A stretch of DNA of 11,611 nt from DATDMG01 sp036518955 (lineage in GTDB: Bacteria > Actinomycetota > Actinomycetes > Actinomycetales > Kineosporiaceae): contig DATDMG010000334.1 in NCBI GenBank assembly GCA_036518955.1, positions 1 to 11,611 of the forward strand. Direction: 5' to 3'. The position numbers were made by a program, and so were the translations under genes. Below, piece by piece: positions 1 through 6,361 of this stretch; position 1 is the first letter of the stretch, and each line of letters starts with the position of its first letter. Under the pieces are notes generated by a model, which worked only from the letters and a program-made list of their open reading frames with translations, searched no databases and was not told the origin of the DNA.

Positions 1-119
1 GGCGTGGCGCCCCGGCCGGCCGGGTTCTCGGGATCCTCGCGGACGGGGGCGGTCCTCCCGAGGGCTTCGAGCCGTTCGGCGAGGGCTCTGCGCCGGAGTG
101 CGTTCTCGATGTCGTACAT
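1..119 (-). CDS. Unidentified fifth gene of the cvn operon (partial, N-terminus only)
   Basis: This reading frame starts with ATG at 117-119 and runs off the left edge, so only about 39 codons are visible. The protein begins MYDIENALRRRALAERLEAL and then turns into a Pro/Gly-rich stretch with charged residues. Almost every codon ends in G or C, as expected for a real gene in this genome, and a strong Shine-Dalgarno (GAGGGGG, 7 bases before the ATG) supports the start. It lies 27 bases downstream of the CvnD GTPase on the same strand, so it is probably the last-transcribed visible gene of that operon. I do not recognise the family from this fragment. Some conservons are known to carry an extra gene after cvnD, but nothing here identifies which kind. 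The start is well supported and the function is unknown. Confidence 0.7.
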   Translation of the reverse strand, partial: MYDIENALRRRALAERLEALGRTAPVREDPENPAGRGAT

Positions 120-126
120 CAGCGGT

Positions 127-133
127 CCCCCTC
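127..133 (-). promoter_or_regulatory. Ribosome binding site of the partial left-edge gene
   Basis: The minus strand reads GAGGGGG followed by 7 bases and ATG. This near-consensus Shine-Dalgarno is the main evidence that a gene starts at 119. Confidence 0.6.
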
Positions 134-146
134 AAAGCGACCCGGC

Positions 147-740
147 TCAGCGAGCGCGGCCCATCGCGCGCTGAAGAACGACATCGAGCAATACCAGAAG
201 AGTCTGCTTCACGTCAGCCCGCGATCGCGCGTCCGTCGCGACGACCGGTACGTCGGGATCGACGTCCAGCGCCTCGCGAACGTCCCCGAGATCGTGGGCC
301 AGGTGCCCCTGGAACTGGTTGATCGCCACCACGAACGGCAGCCCGCGGTTCTCGAAGAAGTCGAGCGCCGGGAAGGAGTCGTCGATACGTCGGCTGTCCA
401 CGAGGACGATCGCGCCGAGCGCCCCGGTGGTGAGCTCGTTCCACATGAAGCCGAACCGGTCCTGCCCAGGGGTGCCGAAGATGTACAACCGCAGCGACTC
501 GTCGACGGTGATCCGGCCGAAATCCATCGCGACGGTGGTCGTGGTCTTCGTGGTGACGTCGCCGGCGTCGTCGATGCCGGCGGCGAGCGTCGTCATCGCG
601 GCCTCGGTCGTCAGCGGGGGGATCTCCGAGACGGCACCGACCAGCGTCGTCTTGCCCACCCCGAAGCCTCCGGCAACGATGATCTTTACCGGGACCGGCG
701 CCGGGGCCGACACGGGCTGTTCAGAGTGCATGGACAGCAT
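147..740 (-). CDS. cvnD: CvnD-type small P-loop GTPase of the conservon
   Basis: This 197-residue protein has the form of an actinobacterial conservon GTPase, a Ras/MglA-like switch thought to relay signals from the sensor kinase and roadblock protein at the membrane. A Walker A/G1 loop (GGFGVGKTT) lies at residues 24-32, a Thr-rich G2 region at about 63-69, and a G3 motif (FGTPGQDRF) at 88-96 with the catalytic-region Gln typical of small GTPases. At the expected G4 site the sequence is AINQF (139-143) rather than NKxD, a variation I recall as usual in this family. A G5-like TDARSR follows at 169-174. The first ATG is preceded by GAGG at 7-base spacing. The gene overlaps the end of cvnC by 20 bases, which suggests translational coupling. 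A second ATG three codons in is possible. Confidence 0.93.
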   Translation of the reverse strand: MLSMHSEQPVSAPAPVPVKIIVAGGFGVGKTTLVGAVSEIPPLTTEAAMTTLAAGIDDAGDVTTKTTTTVAMDFGRITVDESLRLYIFGTPGQDRFGFMWNELTTGALGAIVLVDSRRIDDSFPALDFFENRGLPFVVAINQFQGHLAHDLGDVREALDVDPDVPVVATDARSRADVKQTLLVLLDVVLQRAMGRAR

Positions 741-1155
741 TGATCAACCTCATGATCAGCGACGGGTCGTTGGCGGGGTCGACGGCGGGTGTCCCGGCGG
801 CCAGGTACCCCTGGATCGCCAGGTCGCGGGTGAGCACGGTGGCCGCTCCGAGCGGGAGCCTGAGGAGGGCGGAGATCTCGACGACGGACTGCGGGGTCCG
901 GCAGAGGGCGGCAATGTCCCGGTGCTCGAAGGAGAGCTGGTCCAGACCGGCCGCCCCGCCGGGGGTGAGGACGTAGATAGTATCAAATCCGGACAGGTCG
1001 TCGTGTACCCGCCCCTGGGTGACGAAGTACGGGCGGATGGCGGCGGCCTCGCCCTGCCCGGTGACGGAGACCGTGTCGCGGGACGGCTGCAGGCCGACCA
1101 GGAATGGCCGGCTGAGGCTCTGCCGCTCGTGTTCCCCGTGCACCGGCCCGGTCAT
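721..1155 (-). CDS. cvnC: CvnC, DUF742-family protein
   Basis: The product has 144 residues and belongs to the DUF742 family found as the third gene of conservons. The diagnostic RPYFVTQGR motif is at residues 41-49. The C-terminal half (about 72-120) looks like a winged-helix fold: a helix with E-H-x-D-I-x-x-L-C, then SVVEISALLRLPLGAATVL, a pattern typical of the family. There is no signal peptide or membrane segment, so it is expected in the cytoplasm with the other Cvn proteins. Its biochemical role is not established. Its ATG shares four bases (ATGA) with the stop of cvnB, and no strong ribosome binding site is visible, so translation probably depends on ribosomes finishing cvnB. The end overlaps the start of cvnD. 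Confidence 0.92.
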   Translation of the reverse strand: MTGPVHGEHERQSLSRPFLVGLQPSRDTVSVTGQGEAAAIRPYFVTQGRVHDDLSGFDTIYVLTPGGAAGLDQLSFEHRDIAALCRTPQSVVEISALLRLPLGAATVLTRDLAIQGYLAAGTPAVDPANDPSLIMRLINAVHAL

Positions 1156-1583
1156 GACCCGAGGCCGCCCTTGAGTTCAGCCACGATCGCGGGCGTGAGC
1201 AGCGCACCGATCCGGTCCACGAGCAGGGTCGTCTCGTAGCCCACCGCGGCGAGATCGGCGTCCCGGCTGGTCAGGACGCCCAGCACGGAGCCGTCGCTGA
1301 CGGCTGTCACGAACAGGTACCCGTGGTCCATTTCTACGATCACTTGGTTGACCGACCCCTTGCCCATCACACGGGCCCCGCCCTCGGCCAGGCTGCGCAG
1401 CCCGGACACGACCGCGGCCAGCCGGTCGTCGGACGCCCTGTCCTGGGACGACGATGCGGCCATCAGGAGACCGTCCGAGGACACGGCGATCGTCTGCTCG
1501 ACGAACACGTCGTTGTCCGTGAAGTTGGCCAGCAGCCAGTTCACGTTCTGCGCGTTCGCGCTCAGCGTTCTGCCCACAGACAT
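1152..1583 (-). CDS. cvnB: CvnB, roadblock/LC7 domain protein
   Basis: This 143-residue protein is made of one roadblock/LC7 domain, the second component of conservons. Family hallmarks are NWLLANF at residues 15-21, the strand-turn VEQTIAVSSDGLLMAAS at 28-44, the helix DRLAAVVSGLRSLA at 53-66, and the second strand pair around VIVEMDHGYLFVTAV at 81-95. In bacteria such domains usually regulate small GTPases, as MglB does for MglA, so CvnD is the likely partner; that is inference from the family. The ATG has GGAGGA 8 bases upstream on the minus strand, the best ribosome binding site in the operon. It starts 57 bases after the sensor kinase stop and overlaps cvnC by 4 bases. Confidence 0.94.
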   Translation of the reverse strand: MSVGRTLSANAQNVNWLLANFTDNDVFVEQTIAVSSDGLLMAASSSQDRASDDRLAAVVSGLRSLAEGGARVMGKGSVNQVIVEMDHGYLFVTAVSDGSVLGVLTSRDADLAAVGYETTLLVDRIGALLTPAIVAELKGGLGS

Positions 1584-1591
1584 GGGAGCTC

Positions 1592-1597
1592 TCCTCC
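1592..1597 (-). promoter_or_regulatory. Ribosome binding site of cvnB
   Basis: The minus strand reads GGAGGA, 8 bases before the ATG that ends at 1583. It lies in the only clear gap inside cvnA-B-C-D (1584-1640), so cvnB may be translated independently of cvnA. Confidence 0.6.
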
Positions 1598-1640
1598 GTT
1601 TCGCCGGCGGGTGTCGCCGCGTGCTTTCTCGTCCGGTCCG

Positions 1641-4250
1641 TCAGTCGTCGTGCTCGGCCGCGCGACGCCCGGCCACGAATTGGCTCAGAGCGGCACGGAC
1701 GTCGGCCGCGCTGCGCTCAGGGGCGGGAGCCGCCTTCGGCAGGTCCGTCCGGGGCATCTGGGCGCCTCGGACGCGCCGGGGCAGGGCTGTCGCGTCGGGC
1801 GCCGGTGAGGCAGCAGCGGGCGGGACCACGGGCTGGGTGATCGGATCCGCGGCGGGTGCGACCGGTGCCGTCGAGAGCCGTGACTCGTTCCGCTTCAGCT
1901 CGGCGGCGTTACCGATAGTGACCTCGGAGGCCGTGCGACGTCCGGCGGTGAAGCTGGCCAGAGCACCCCGGACGCTCTGTGCCGACCGTTCCGGCCGGGA
2001 CGACGACCCCGTACCGGACGCGTTCGGCGGGGGTTCGCCGGTGTCCGGCAGTTGCGCGCCCCGGATCCGCCGGGTCAGCCCGTTGCGCTCACCGGGGCGG
2101 GCCGGCGGCTTGCGGAACATGATCGGGCCACTCGCCGGCGGGAGCGGTGGCAGCGGGATGGCTCCGGTGCCGGTGCCGTTGCCGGTGGACACCTCCGGTG
2201 CCCGCGGCAGCAGGGGGAACGATCCGGACGCCCCAGCCGCGGCCCGTTCACGTGTCGCGGGCGCCGCGGGTGCTCCGGCAGCCGGCGCGGCGCCGGACGT
2301 CTGGGCGGCCGGCTCCCACCCCTCGGGCGTCCTCTCGTCGCCGTCCTTCTCCCTGGGCCCCTTCGTCGCGGGTGCCGGCGACGGCGCCTGTTCGGCCGGC
2401 TCCTTCTCCGTGGGCTTGCGGACCGTGGACTCCGCGTCCGTGGACTCCGCGTCCGTGGACTCCGCGTCCGCGGGCTCGGTGTCCGCGGGCTCGGTGTCCG
2501 TGGACTCCTTCGGGCCGGCCGGCCGCAGAGGCAGGTTGCCCGGGGTCAGGGCGGGCGCCGTCCGACCGTTGGCGGCCCCGAAGGACATCGGCTCCGGGGA
2601 GGGAGCGGGCGCTGGCACCTCCGGCGGGGCGGCCAGCAGCCCGGCGACGCTCGAAGCGTCCAGCCCCGACACCGGCTGGCCCGCCGCCCCGGGACCCTCG
2701 CTCTCCACGGCGCCGCGGCGCGGGGCCAGCGCGGACGACGGCAGCGTGACCCACGCTACGACCCCGCCCACCGGAGACGCGGTGAGGTTGACGCGGAAAC
2801 CGTGCCGGGCTGCCAGGCGGCCGACGACACCGAGGCCCAGCATCCGGGAGTCGCCGAGGAAGCTGCTCTGGTCGGTGCTCGCGATCAGCGAGTTCGCCGC
2901 GGCCAGCTCCTCGGGGCTCATCCCGATGCCCTCGTCGACCACCACGATCGTGTACCCGTCGCTGTCGGTGCGGCCGAGCACCCGAACCCGCGTCTGTGGC
3001 GGGCTGAACGCTGTCGCGTTCTCCAGCAGCTCCGCCACCAGATGGGCGAGGTCGGAGACGCTGGCGCCGCGGACCTCGACCGGCTCCAGCTCCTTGAGGT
3101 CCACCCGGTCGTAGGTCTCGATCTCGGACAGCGCCGCCCGCAGCACGTCGGCGATCGGCACCGGGCGCGACCAGGTCCGCAGCGGCGGGGAACCGGCGAG
3201 GACCAGCAGGCTTTCCGCGTGGCGCCGCATCCGGGTCGTCAGGTGGTCGAGCCGGAAGAGGTTCTGCAGGGTGGCCGGGTCCCGCTCGTCGCTCTCCAGC
3301 TGGGTGATGTAGGTCAGCGTGCGGGAGAGCAGCTTGTGGTTGCGACGGCCGAGGTTGATGAACATCTGGGACGTCGAGCGCCGCAGCCGGGACTGCTCGG
3401 CGGCCATCTCGACGGCGGTCGAGACGAGGTCGTTGAACGCGGTCGCCGCGGCGGCCAGCTCGTCGCCACCCTCGGTGGGCGCCGGCGGCATGCTCGGGAT
3501 CTCCTCGCCGGCCGCGGCCGCCCGCTGCACCTCGAGGAGCACCTGCGGCAGCTCCACCGTGGCGACCTCGTTGAGACGGCGCACCCGGTCGGTGATCGAT
3601 CGCAGCACCGTCACGCCCAGGGCGATGCTCGCGGCCATCAGGAGCAACGTGATGCCGACGATCCCGATGCCCTGTTCGCGCACCCGGCTGAGGGTGTCGC
3701 TCTCCCGGCTCTTCACCTCGGCCTGGACCCGGGCCGCGGCGGCCGCGATGGCCTCCTCGTGCTCGTTCAGGGCGGTGGCCATCGGATAGGCGAGGGTGTT
3801 CGACGCGTCCCGGGTCTGCTTGAGCAGCACCTGCCCTCGCAGCCGGGTGTCGTAGAGGGTGAAGTACGTCTGGGCGGCCTGGTGGGATCTCTCCAGCAGC
3901 GCCCTGGCCTGGTGGTCGGTGAGCGGGGTCTGCTTGTCCCAGCGCAGGTATTCCGCCTCGTAGGCGGTGCGCAGCTGGGTGACCCGGTCGGCGTAGACGG
4001 TGGTGGGGGCGCTGGCCGCCCCGGCGATCGCGAACTGGACGACGTTGGCGTGGATCTGGATGATGTTCAACTTCGGGAAGTTCGCCTCGGCCTCGAACTC
4101 CTTGCCGACGCTGATCTGGTCGTACGCCGTCCCCCCGACGGAGACGCTGGGCAGCAGGGCGAAAGCGATCACCGTGACGATCAGGGCCGTCAGGGCGGGC
4201 GCGATGGCCATCAGGGCGAGTCTGGTCCGGATTCGTGTGTTCCGGAACAT
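1641..4250 (-). CDS. cvnA: CvnA, membrane sensor histidine kinase with nitrate/sulfonate-type sensing region
   Basis: The protein has 869 residues counted from the ATG at 4248-4250. This start has a GGGGG stretch 6 bases upstream; a TTG two codons earlier (4256) is the alternative. Membrane segments at about 10-33 and 195-216 flank a helical extracytoplasmic region that resembles the NIT sensing domain of this family. A HAMP-like linker follows (about 216-280), then a dimerisation region (RRNHKLLSRTL, FRLDHLTTRMRR) and an HATPase with N box (HLVAELLENATAFSPP, 403-418), G1 (DEGIGM, 439-444) and G2 (LGLGVVGRLA, 471-480). No classical H-box with His-Glu/Asp-x-x-x-Pro is visible, so phosphotransfer is not assured. 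Residues beyond about 510 form a disordered Pro/Ala-rich tail with a pentapeptide repeat and two copies of a conserved motif. It is the first gene of the conservon. Confidence 0.92.
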   Translation of the reverse strand: MFRNTRIRTRLALMAIAPALTALIVTVIAFALLPSVSVGGTAYDQISVGKEFEAEANFPKLNIIQIHANVVQFAIAGAASAPTTVYADRVTQLRTAYEAEYLRWDKQTPLTDHQARALLERSHQAAQTYFTLYDTRLRGQVLLKQTRDASNTLAYPMATALNEHEEAIAAAAARVQAEVKSRESDTLSRVREQGIGIVGITLLLMAASIALGVTVLRSITDRVRRLNEVATVELPQVLLEVQRAAAAGEEIPSMPPAPTEGGDELAAAATAFNDLVSTAVEMAAEQSRLRRSTSQMFINLGRRNHKLLSRTLTYITQLESDERDPATLQNLFRLDHLTTRMRRHAESLLVLAGSPPLRTWSRPVPIADVLRAALSEIETYDRVDLKELEPVEVRGASVSDLAHLVAELLENATAFSPPQTRVRVLGRTDSDGYTIVVVDEGIGMSPEELAAANSLIASTDQSSFLGDSRMLGLGVVGRLAARHGFRVNLTASPVGGVVAWVTLPSSALAPRRGAVESEGPGAAGQPVSGLDASSVAGLLAAPPEVPAPAPSPEPMSFGAANGRTAPALTPGNLPLRPAGPKESTDTEPADTEPADAESTDAESTDAESTVRKPTEKEPAEQAPSPAPATKGPREKDGDERTPEGWEPAAQTSGAAPAAGAPAAPATRERAAAGASGSFPLLPRAPEVSTGNGTGTGAIPLPPLPPASGPIMFRKPPARPGERNGLTRRIRGAQLPDTGEPPPNASGTGSSSRPERSAQSVRGALASFTAGRRTASEVTIGNAAELKRNESRLSTAPVAPAADPITQPVVPPAAASPAPDATALPRRVRGAQMPRTDLPKAAPAPERSAADVRAALSQFVAGRRAAEHDD
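1656..1784 (-). other. CvnA C-terminal tail motif, copy 2
   Basis: This codes for residues 823-865 of CvnA at the extreme C-terminus. It opens with LPRRVRGAQMP and, after a short spacer, continues with PERSAADVRAALSQF and AGRR. It matches copy 1 at 1929-2078. A single motif of this kind is what I recall from the ends of related actinobacterial kinases. Confidence 0.75.
1929..2078 (-). other. CvnA C-terminal tail motif, copy 1
   Basis: This codes for residues 725-774 of CvnA: LTRRIRGAQLP, a Ser/Gly-rich spacer, then PERSAQSVRGALASF and AGRR. The shared pattern with copy 2 is L-x-RR-[IV]-RGAQ-[LM]-P, then PERSA-x-x-VR-x-AL-x-x-F-x-AGRR-x-A. About 50 residues separate the two copies. Confidence 0.75.
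2425..2508. repeat. 15-base tandem repeat inside cvnA (pentapeptide repeat)
   Basis: On the plus strand the unit GTGGACTCCGCGTCC occurs three times exactly (2425-2469). Two diverged copies GCGGGCTCGGTGTCC follow (2470-2499), then a partial copy. The unit length keeps the frame, so CvnA residues 582-610 read as ESTDA/EPADT-type five-residue repeats. These are acidic and Thr/Ser-rich and sit in the disordered tail. Confidence 0.9.
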
Positions 4251-4465
4251 GGGCAACCCCCGTCGAGTACCCCGATCTGACCGCTAGGCCGAGCATAGGG
4301 GGTAGCAATGTGGTTTTGAGGACGCGTGAGCGCAGCATCGTGCCAACACCCGGACATCACATCTTTCCAGCTCAGTCAATCCGCCGCTCTGTACTTTGGT
4401 GATTACCGAGTGCTATGGCGATGGTCGGTCGCTCGCCGCGGGGCCTGGCCCCTAGGCTGGGCGGG
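4251..4465. promoter_or_regulatory. Divergent intergenic region between cvnA and ksgA
   Basis: About 215 bases separate the two starts. The middle (roughly 4290-4410) is clearly richer in A and T than the flanking genes, as expected for a promoter region serving both directions. On the minus strand a TATGCT box (4292-4297) could be a -10 for cvnA, but the hexamer 17 bases upstream (CTCAAA) is a weak -35. On the plus strand TACTTT (4392-4397) and TAGGCT (4453-4458) fit TANNNT. No RNA gene, riboswitch or strong inverted repeat was seen. Confidence 0.5.
4453..4458 (+). promoter_or_regulatory. Possible -10 box of a leaderless ksgA transcript
   Basis: TAGGCT fits the actinobacterial -10 pattern TANNNT and is followed by exactly 7 bases and then the ATG at 4466. 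This is the usual spacing when transcription and translation start at the same A. No good -35 hexamer is visible, and there is no properly spaced Shine-Dalgarno before this ATG. Confidence 0.4.
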
Positions 4466-5332
4466 ATGGCTGGTGAAGCGCCTCCGCTGCTCGGTCCGGC
4501 GCAGGTGCGTCAGTTGGCCGGGCGACTCGGCGTCCGCCCGACCAAGACGCTCGGTCAGAACTTCGTGCTGGACCCCAACACGGTCCGCCGCATCGTCCGG
4601 GCCGCCGCGCTGCGGCCGGACGACGTGGTCCTCGAGGTCGGCCCCGGGCTCGGCTCGCTGACGCTCGCGCTGCTCGACGTGTCGGCCCGGGTGATCGCCG
4701 TCGAGATCGACCCGGTGCTCGCCGAGGCACTGCCCGGGACCGTCGCCCGACACCGTCCGGAGGTCGCCGGTCGGCTGCGCGTGCTCGCCGCGGACGCGCT
4801 CCGCCTCACCGACCTGCCCGGCGAGGAACCGACCGCCTTGGTCGCGAACCTGCCGTACAACGTCGCCGTCCCCGTGCTGCTCGGTGTCCTGGAGCACTTC
4901 CTCCAGGTGCGGGCCGGATTGGTCATGGTCCAGGCGGAGGTCGCGGAACGGCTCGCCGCCGGTCCCGGAGACCGGGCGTACGGGGTGCCGTCGGTGAAGG
5001 CCGCCTGGTACGCCGAGGTGCGGCGGGCCGGATCGGTGCCGCGATCGGTCTTCTGGCCGGTCCCCAACGTCGACTCCGGCCTGGTCGCCTTCACCCGGCG
5101 TGACCCGCCGCGGACGCCGGTCGCCCGGCAGGAGGTGTTCGCCTGCGTGGACGCCGCGTTCGCGCAGCGGCGCAAGACGCTGCGGGCGGCCCTCGCCGGT
5201 TGGGCGGGCTCGGCCGACGCGGCGGAGGGGGTCCTGCGGACGGCGGGCATCGACCCGCGGCGGCGTGGTGAGGAGCTGTCGGTGGGCGAGTTCGCCGGGG
5301 TCGCGGCGGCACGGGCGGCGGTCAGGGCCTAA
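4466..5332 (+). CDS. rsmA: 16S rRNA (adenine1518/1519-N6) dimethyltransferase KsgA/RsmA
   Basis: The enzyme transfers four methyl groups from S-adenosylmethionine to two adjacent adenines in the 3'-terminal hairpin of 16S rRNA during 30S subunit maturation; its loss classically gives kasugamycin resistance. From the ATG at 4466 it has 288 residues, normal for actinobacteria. Visible motifs are KTLGQNF (27-33), the SAM loop EVGPGLG (57-63), the catalytic NLPYNV (128-133), VFWPVPNVDS (195-204) and the RNA-binding-region helix AFAQRRKTLRAAL (231-243). The frame stays open back to an ATG at 4415. I prefer 4466 because the protein then begins MAGEAPPLLGPAQ, like its relatives, and because of the box upstream. 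It is the first gene of a run with ispE and the ABC-F gene. Confidence 0.96.
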   Translation: MAGEAPPLLGPAQVRQLAGRLGVRPTKTLGQNFVLDPNTVRRIVRAAALRPDDVVLEVGPGLGSLTLALLDVSARVIAVEIDPVLAEALPGTVARHRPEVAGRLRVLAADALRLTDLPGEEPTALVANLPYNVAVPVLLGVLEHFLQVRAGLVMVQAEVAERLAAGPGDRAYGVPSVKAAWYAEVRRAGSVPRSVFWPVPNVDSGLVAFTRRDPPRTPVARQEVFACVDAAFAQRRKTLRAALAGWAGSADAAEGVLRTAGIDPRRRGEELSVGEFAGVAAARAAVRA

Positions 5333-5367
5333 GGTCGCCGTCGTCGTGGGGTCGAGACCGTCATCTC

Positions 5368-5373
5368 AGGGAG
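5368..5373 (+). promoter_or_regulatory. Ribosome binding site that fixes the ispE start
   Basis: AGGGAG lies 5 bases before the GTG at 5379. The frame is open far upstream into ksgA, so this site is what selects the start. Confidence 0.6.
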
Positions 5374-5378
5374 TACAC

Positions 5379-6302
5379 GTGTCGGGCAGCAGTGGCGGGG
5401 TGACCGTGCGTGTCCCAGCCAAGATCAACCTTGGGCTGACCGTCGGAGGCCCGAGACCGGACGGGTACCACGAGCTGGCGACCGTCTTCCACGCCGTGTC
5501 GCTCTACGACGACGTCACCGCGAGCCTCGCGGACGACGTGACCGTCACCGTGGAGGGACCGCACGCGGCCGCCGTCCCGACCGATGAGAGCAACCTGGCC
5601 GTCCGCGCCGCCCTGCTGCTGGCCCGGCGCACCGGGATCGACGCGGGCGTCCGCCTGCACATCCGCAAGGAGATCCCGGTCGCGGGTGGGATGGCCGGCG
5701 GATCGGCCGACGCGGCCGCCGCGCTGCTCGCCTGCGACGCCCTCTGGCGCGCCGGGTTGACCCGCGAGGAGCTCCGGGAGCTGGCTGCGGAACTGGGCTC
5801 GGACGTCCCGTTCAGCCTGCTCGGAGGCACCGCGATCGGGACCGGCCGGGGCGAACGGCTCACCCCGGCGCTGGCTCGGGGCACCTTCCACTGGGCGATC
5901 GTTCCCGCGCAGGGCGGACTGTCGACCCCGGCGGTCTACCTCGAGATCGACCGGCTCCGGGCCGGCCGGGTGCTGCCCGAGCCGCGCGTCCCGGACCGGT
6001 TGATGCAGGCGTTGCGCTCGGGGGACCCGGAGGCGCTCGGCGCCGCCCTCGGCAACGACCTGCAGCCCGCCGCGCTCAGCCTGGACCCCCGGTTGGAGCG
6101 CACCCTCGAGGTCGGCCTGTCCGGCGGAGCGCTGGGCGGGCTGGTCTGCGGATCCGGTCCGACGGTGGCGTTCCTGGTGCGGGACCACGAGCAGGCGATG
6201 GACCTGTCGATGACGCTGGTCGCCCTGGGGGCGGCCGCCGATGTCCGGCGGGCGCGCGGGCCGGTGCCGGGTGCCCGCATCGTGGATCCGGCGCCCTCCT
6301 GA
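5379..6302 (+). CDS. ispE: 4-diphosphocytidyl-2-C-methyl-D-erythritol kinase IspE
   Basis: IspE is the GHMP-family kinase that phosphorylates the 2-hydroxyl of CDP-methylerythritol, the fourth step of the MEP route to isoprenoids. The 307-residue protein has PAKINLGL with the conserved Lys15, the ATP-binding glycine loop PVAGGMAGGSADAAAAL (100-116), LGSDVPF with the catalytic-type Asp142, and the C-terminal GSGPT motif (258-262). Lys15 and Asp142 correspond well to Lys10 and Asp141 as I recall them for the E. coli enzyme. The start is the GTG at 5379, with AGGGAG 5 bases upstream; the same frame is open for about 280 bases further upstream but overlaps ksgA in another frame and shows no IspE similarity there. 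It follows ksgA by 46 bases, consistent with co-transcription. Confidence 0.95.
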   Translation: MSGSSGGVTVRVPAKINLGLTVGGPRPDGYHELATVFHAVSLYDDVTASLADDVTVTVEGPHAAAVPTDESNLAVRAALLLARRTGIDAGVRLHIRKEIPVAGGMAGGSADAAAALLACDALWRAGLTREELRELAAELGSDVPFSLLGGTAIGTGRGERLTPALARGTFHWAIVPAQGGLSTPAVYLEIDRLRAGRVLPEPRVPDRLMQALRSGDPEALGAALGNDLQPAALSLDPRLERTLEVGLSGGALGGLVCGSGPTVAFLVRDHEQAMDLSMTLVALGAAADVRRARGPVPGARIVDPAPS

Positions 6303-6306
6303 ACCC

Positions 6307-6348
6307 GAGGACCACCAGAACGACGAGGACCACCAGAACGACGAGGAC
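6307..6348. repeat. 18-base tandem repeat in the ispE-ABC-F gap
   Basis: GAGGACCACCAGAACGAC occurs twice exactly (6307-6324 and 6325-6342), with a further GAGGAC. It starts 4 bases after the ispE stop and ends just before the Shine-Dalgarno of the next gene. In one frame it would read EDHQND repeats, but that frame belongs to neither gene. Confidence 0.9.
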
Positions 6349-6361
6349 GCCGGAGGGCGAG

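Noticed and set aside
11..24. Palindrome CCCGGCCGGCCGGG
   Set aside because: It lies inside the partial coding sequence, and such GC palindromes arise easily from Pro/Ala/Gly codons in this base composition.
1348..3114. Long plus-strand open frame opposite cvnA and cvnB
   Set aside because: It is a by-product of high GC at third codon positions. The translation is low-complexity Ala/Ser/Arg with no domain, while the minus strand gives complete conserved proteins.
2052..4280. 742-codon plus-strand open frame across cvnA
   Set aside because: The translation is Arg/Gly/His-rich with no recognisable fold and lies opposite the kinase domains, whose motifs are unmistakable.
4415..4465. Upstream ATG start for ksgA
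   Set aside because: The added 17 residues do not resemble known KsgA N-termini as I recall them, and there is no good ribosome binding site. It cannot be fully excluded because the stretch has coding-like third positions.
6307..6348. Short CRISPR-like repeat
   Set aside because: The units are directly adjacent with no spacers, and no cas gene is present. It is a simple tandem repeat.
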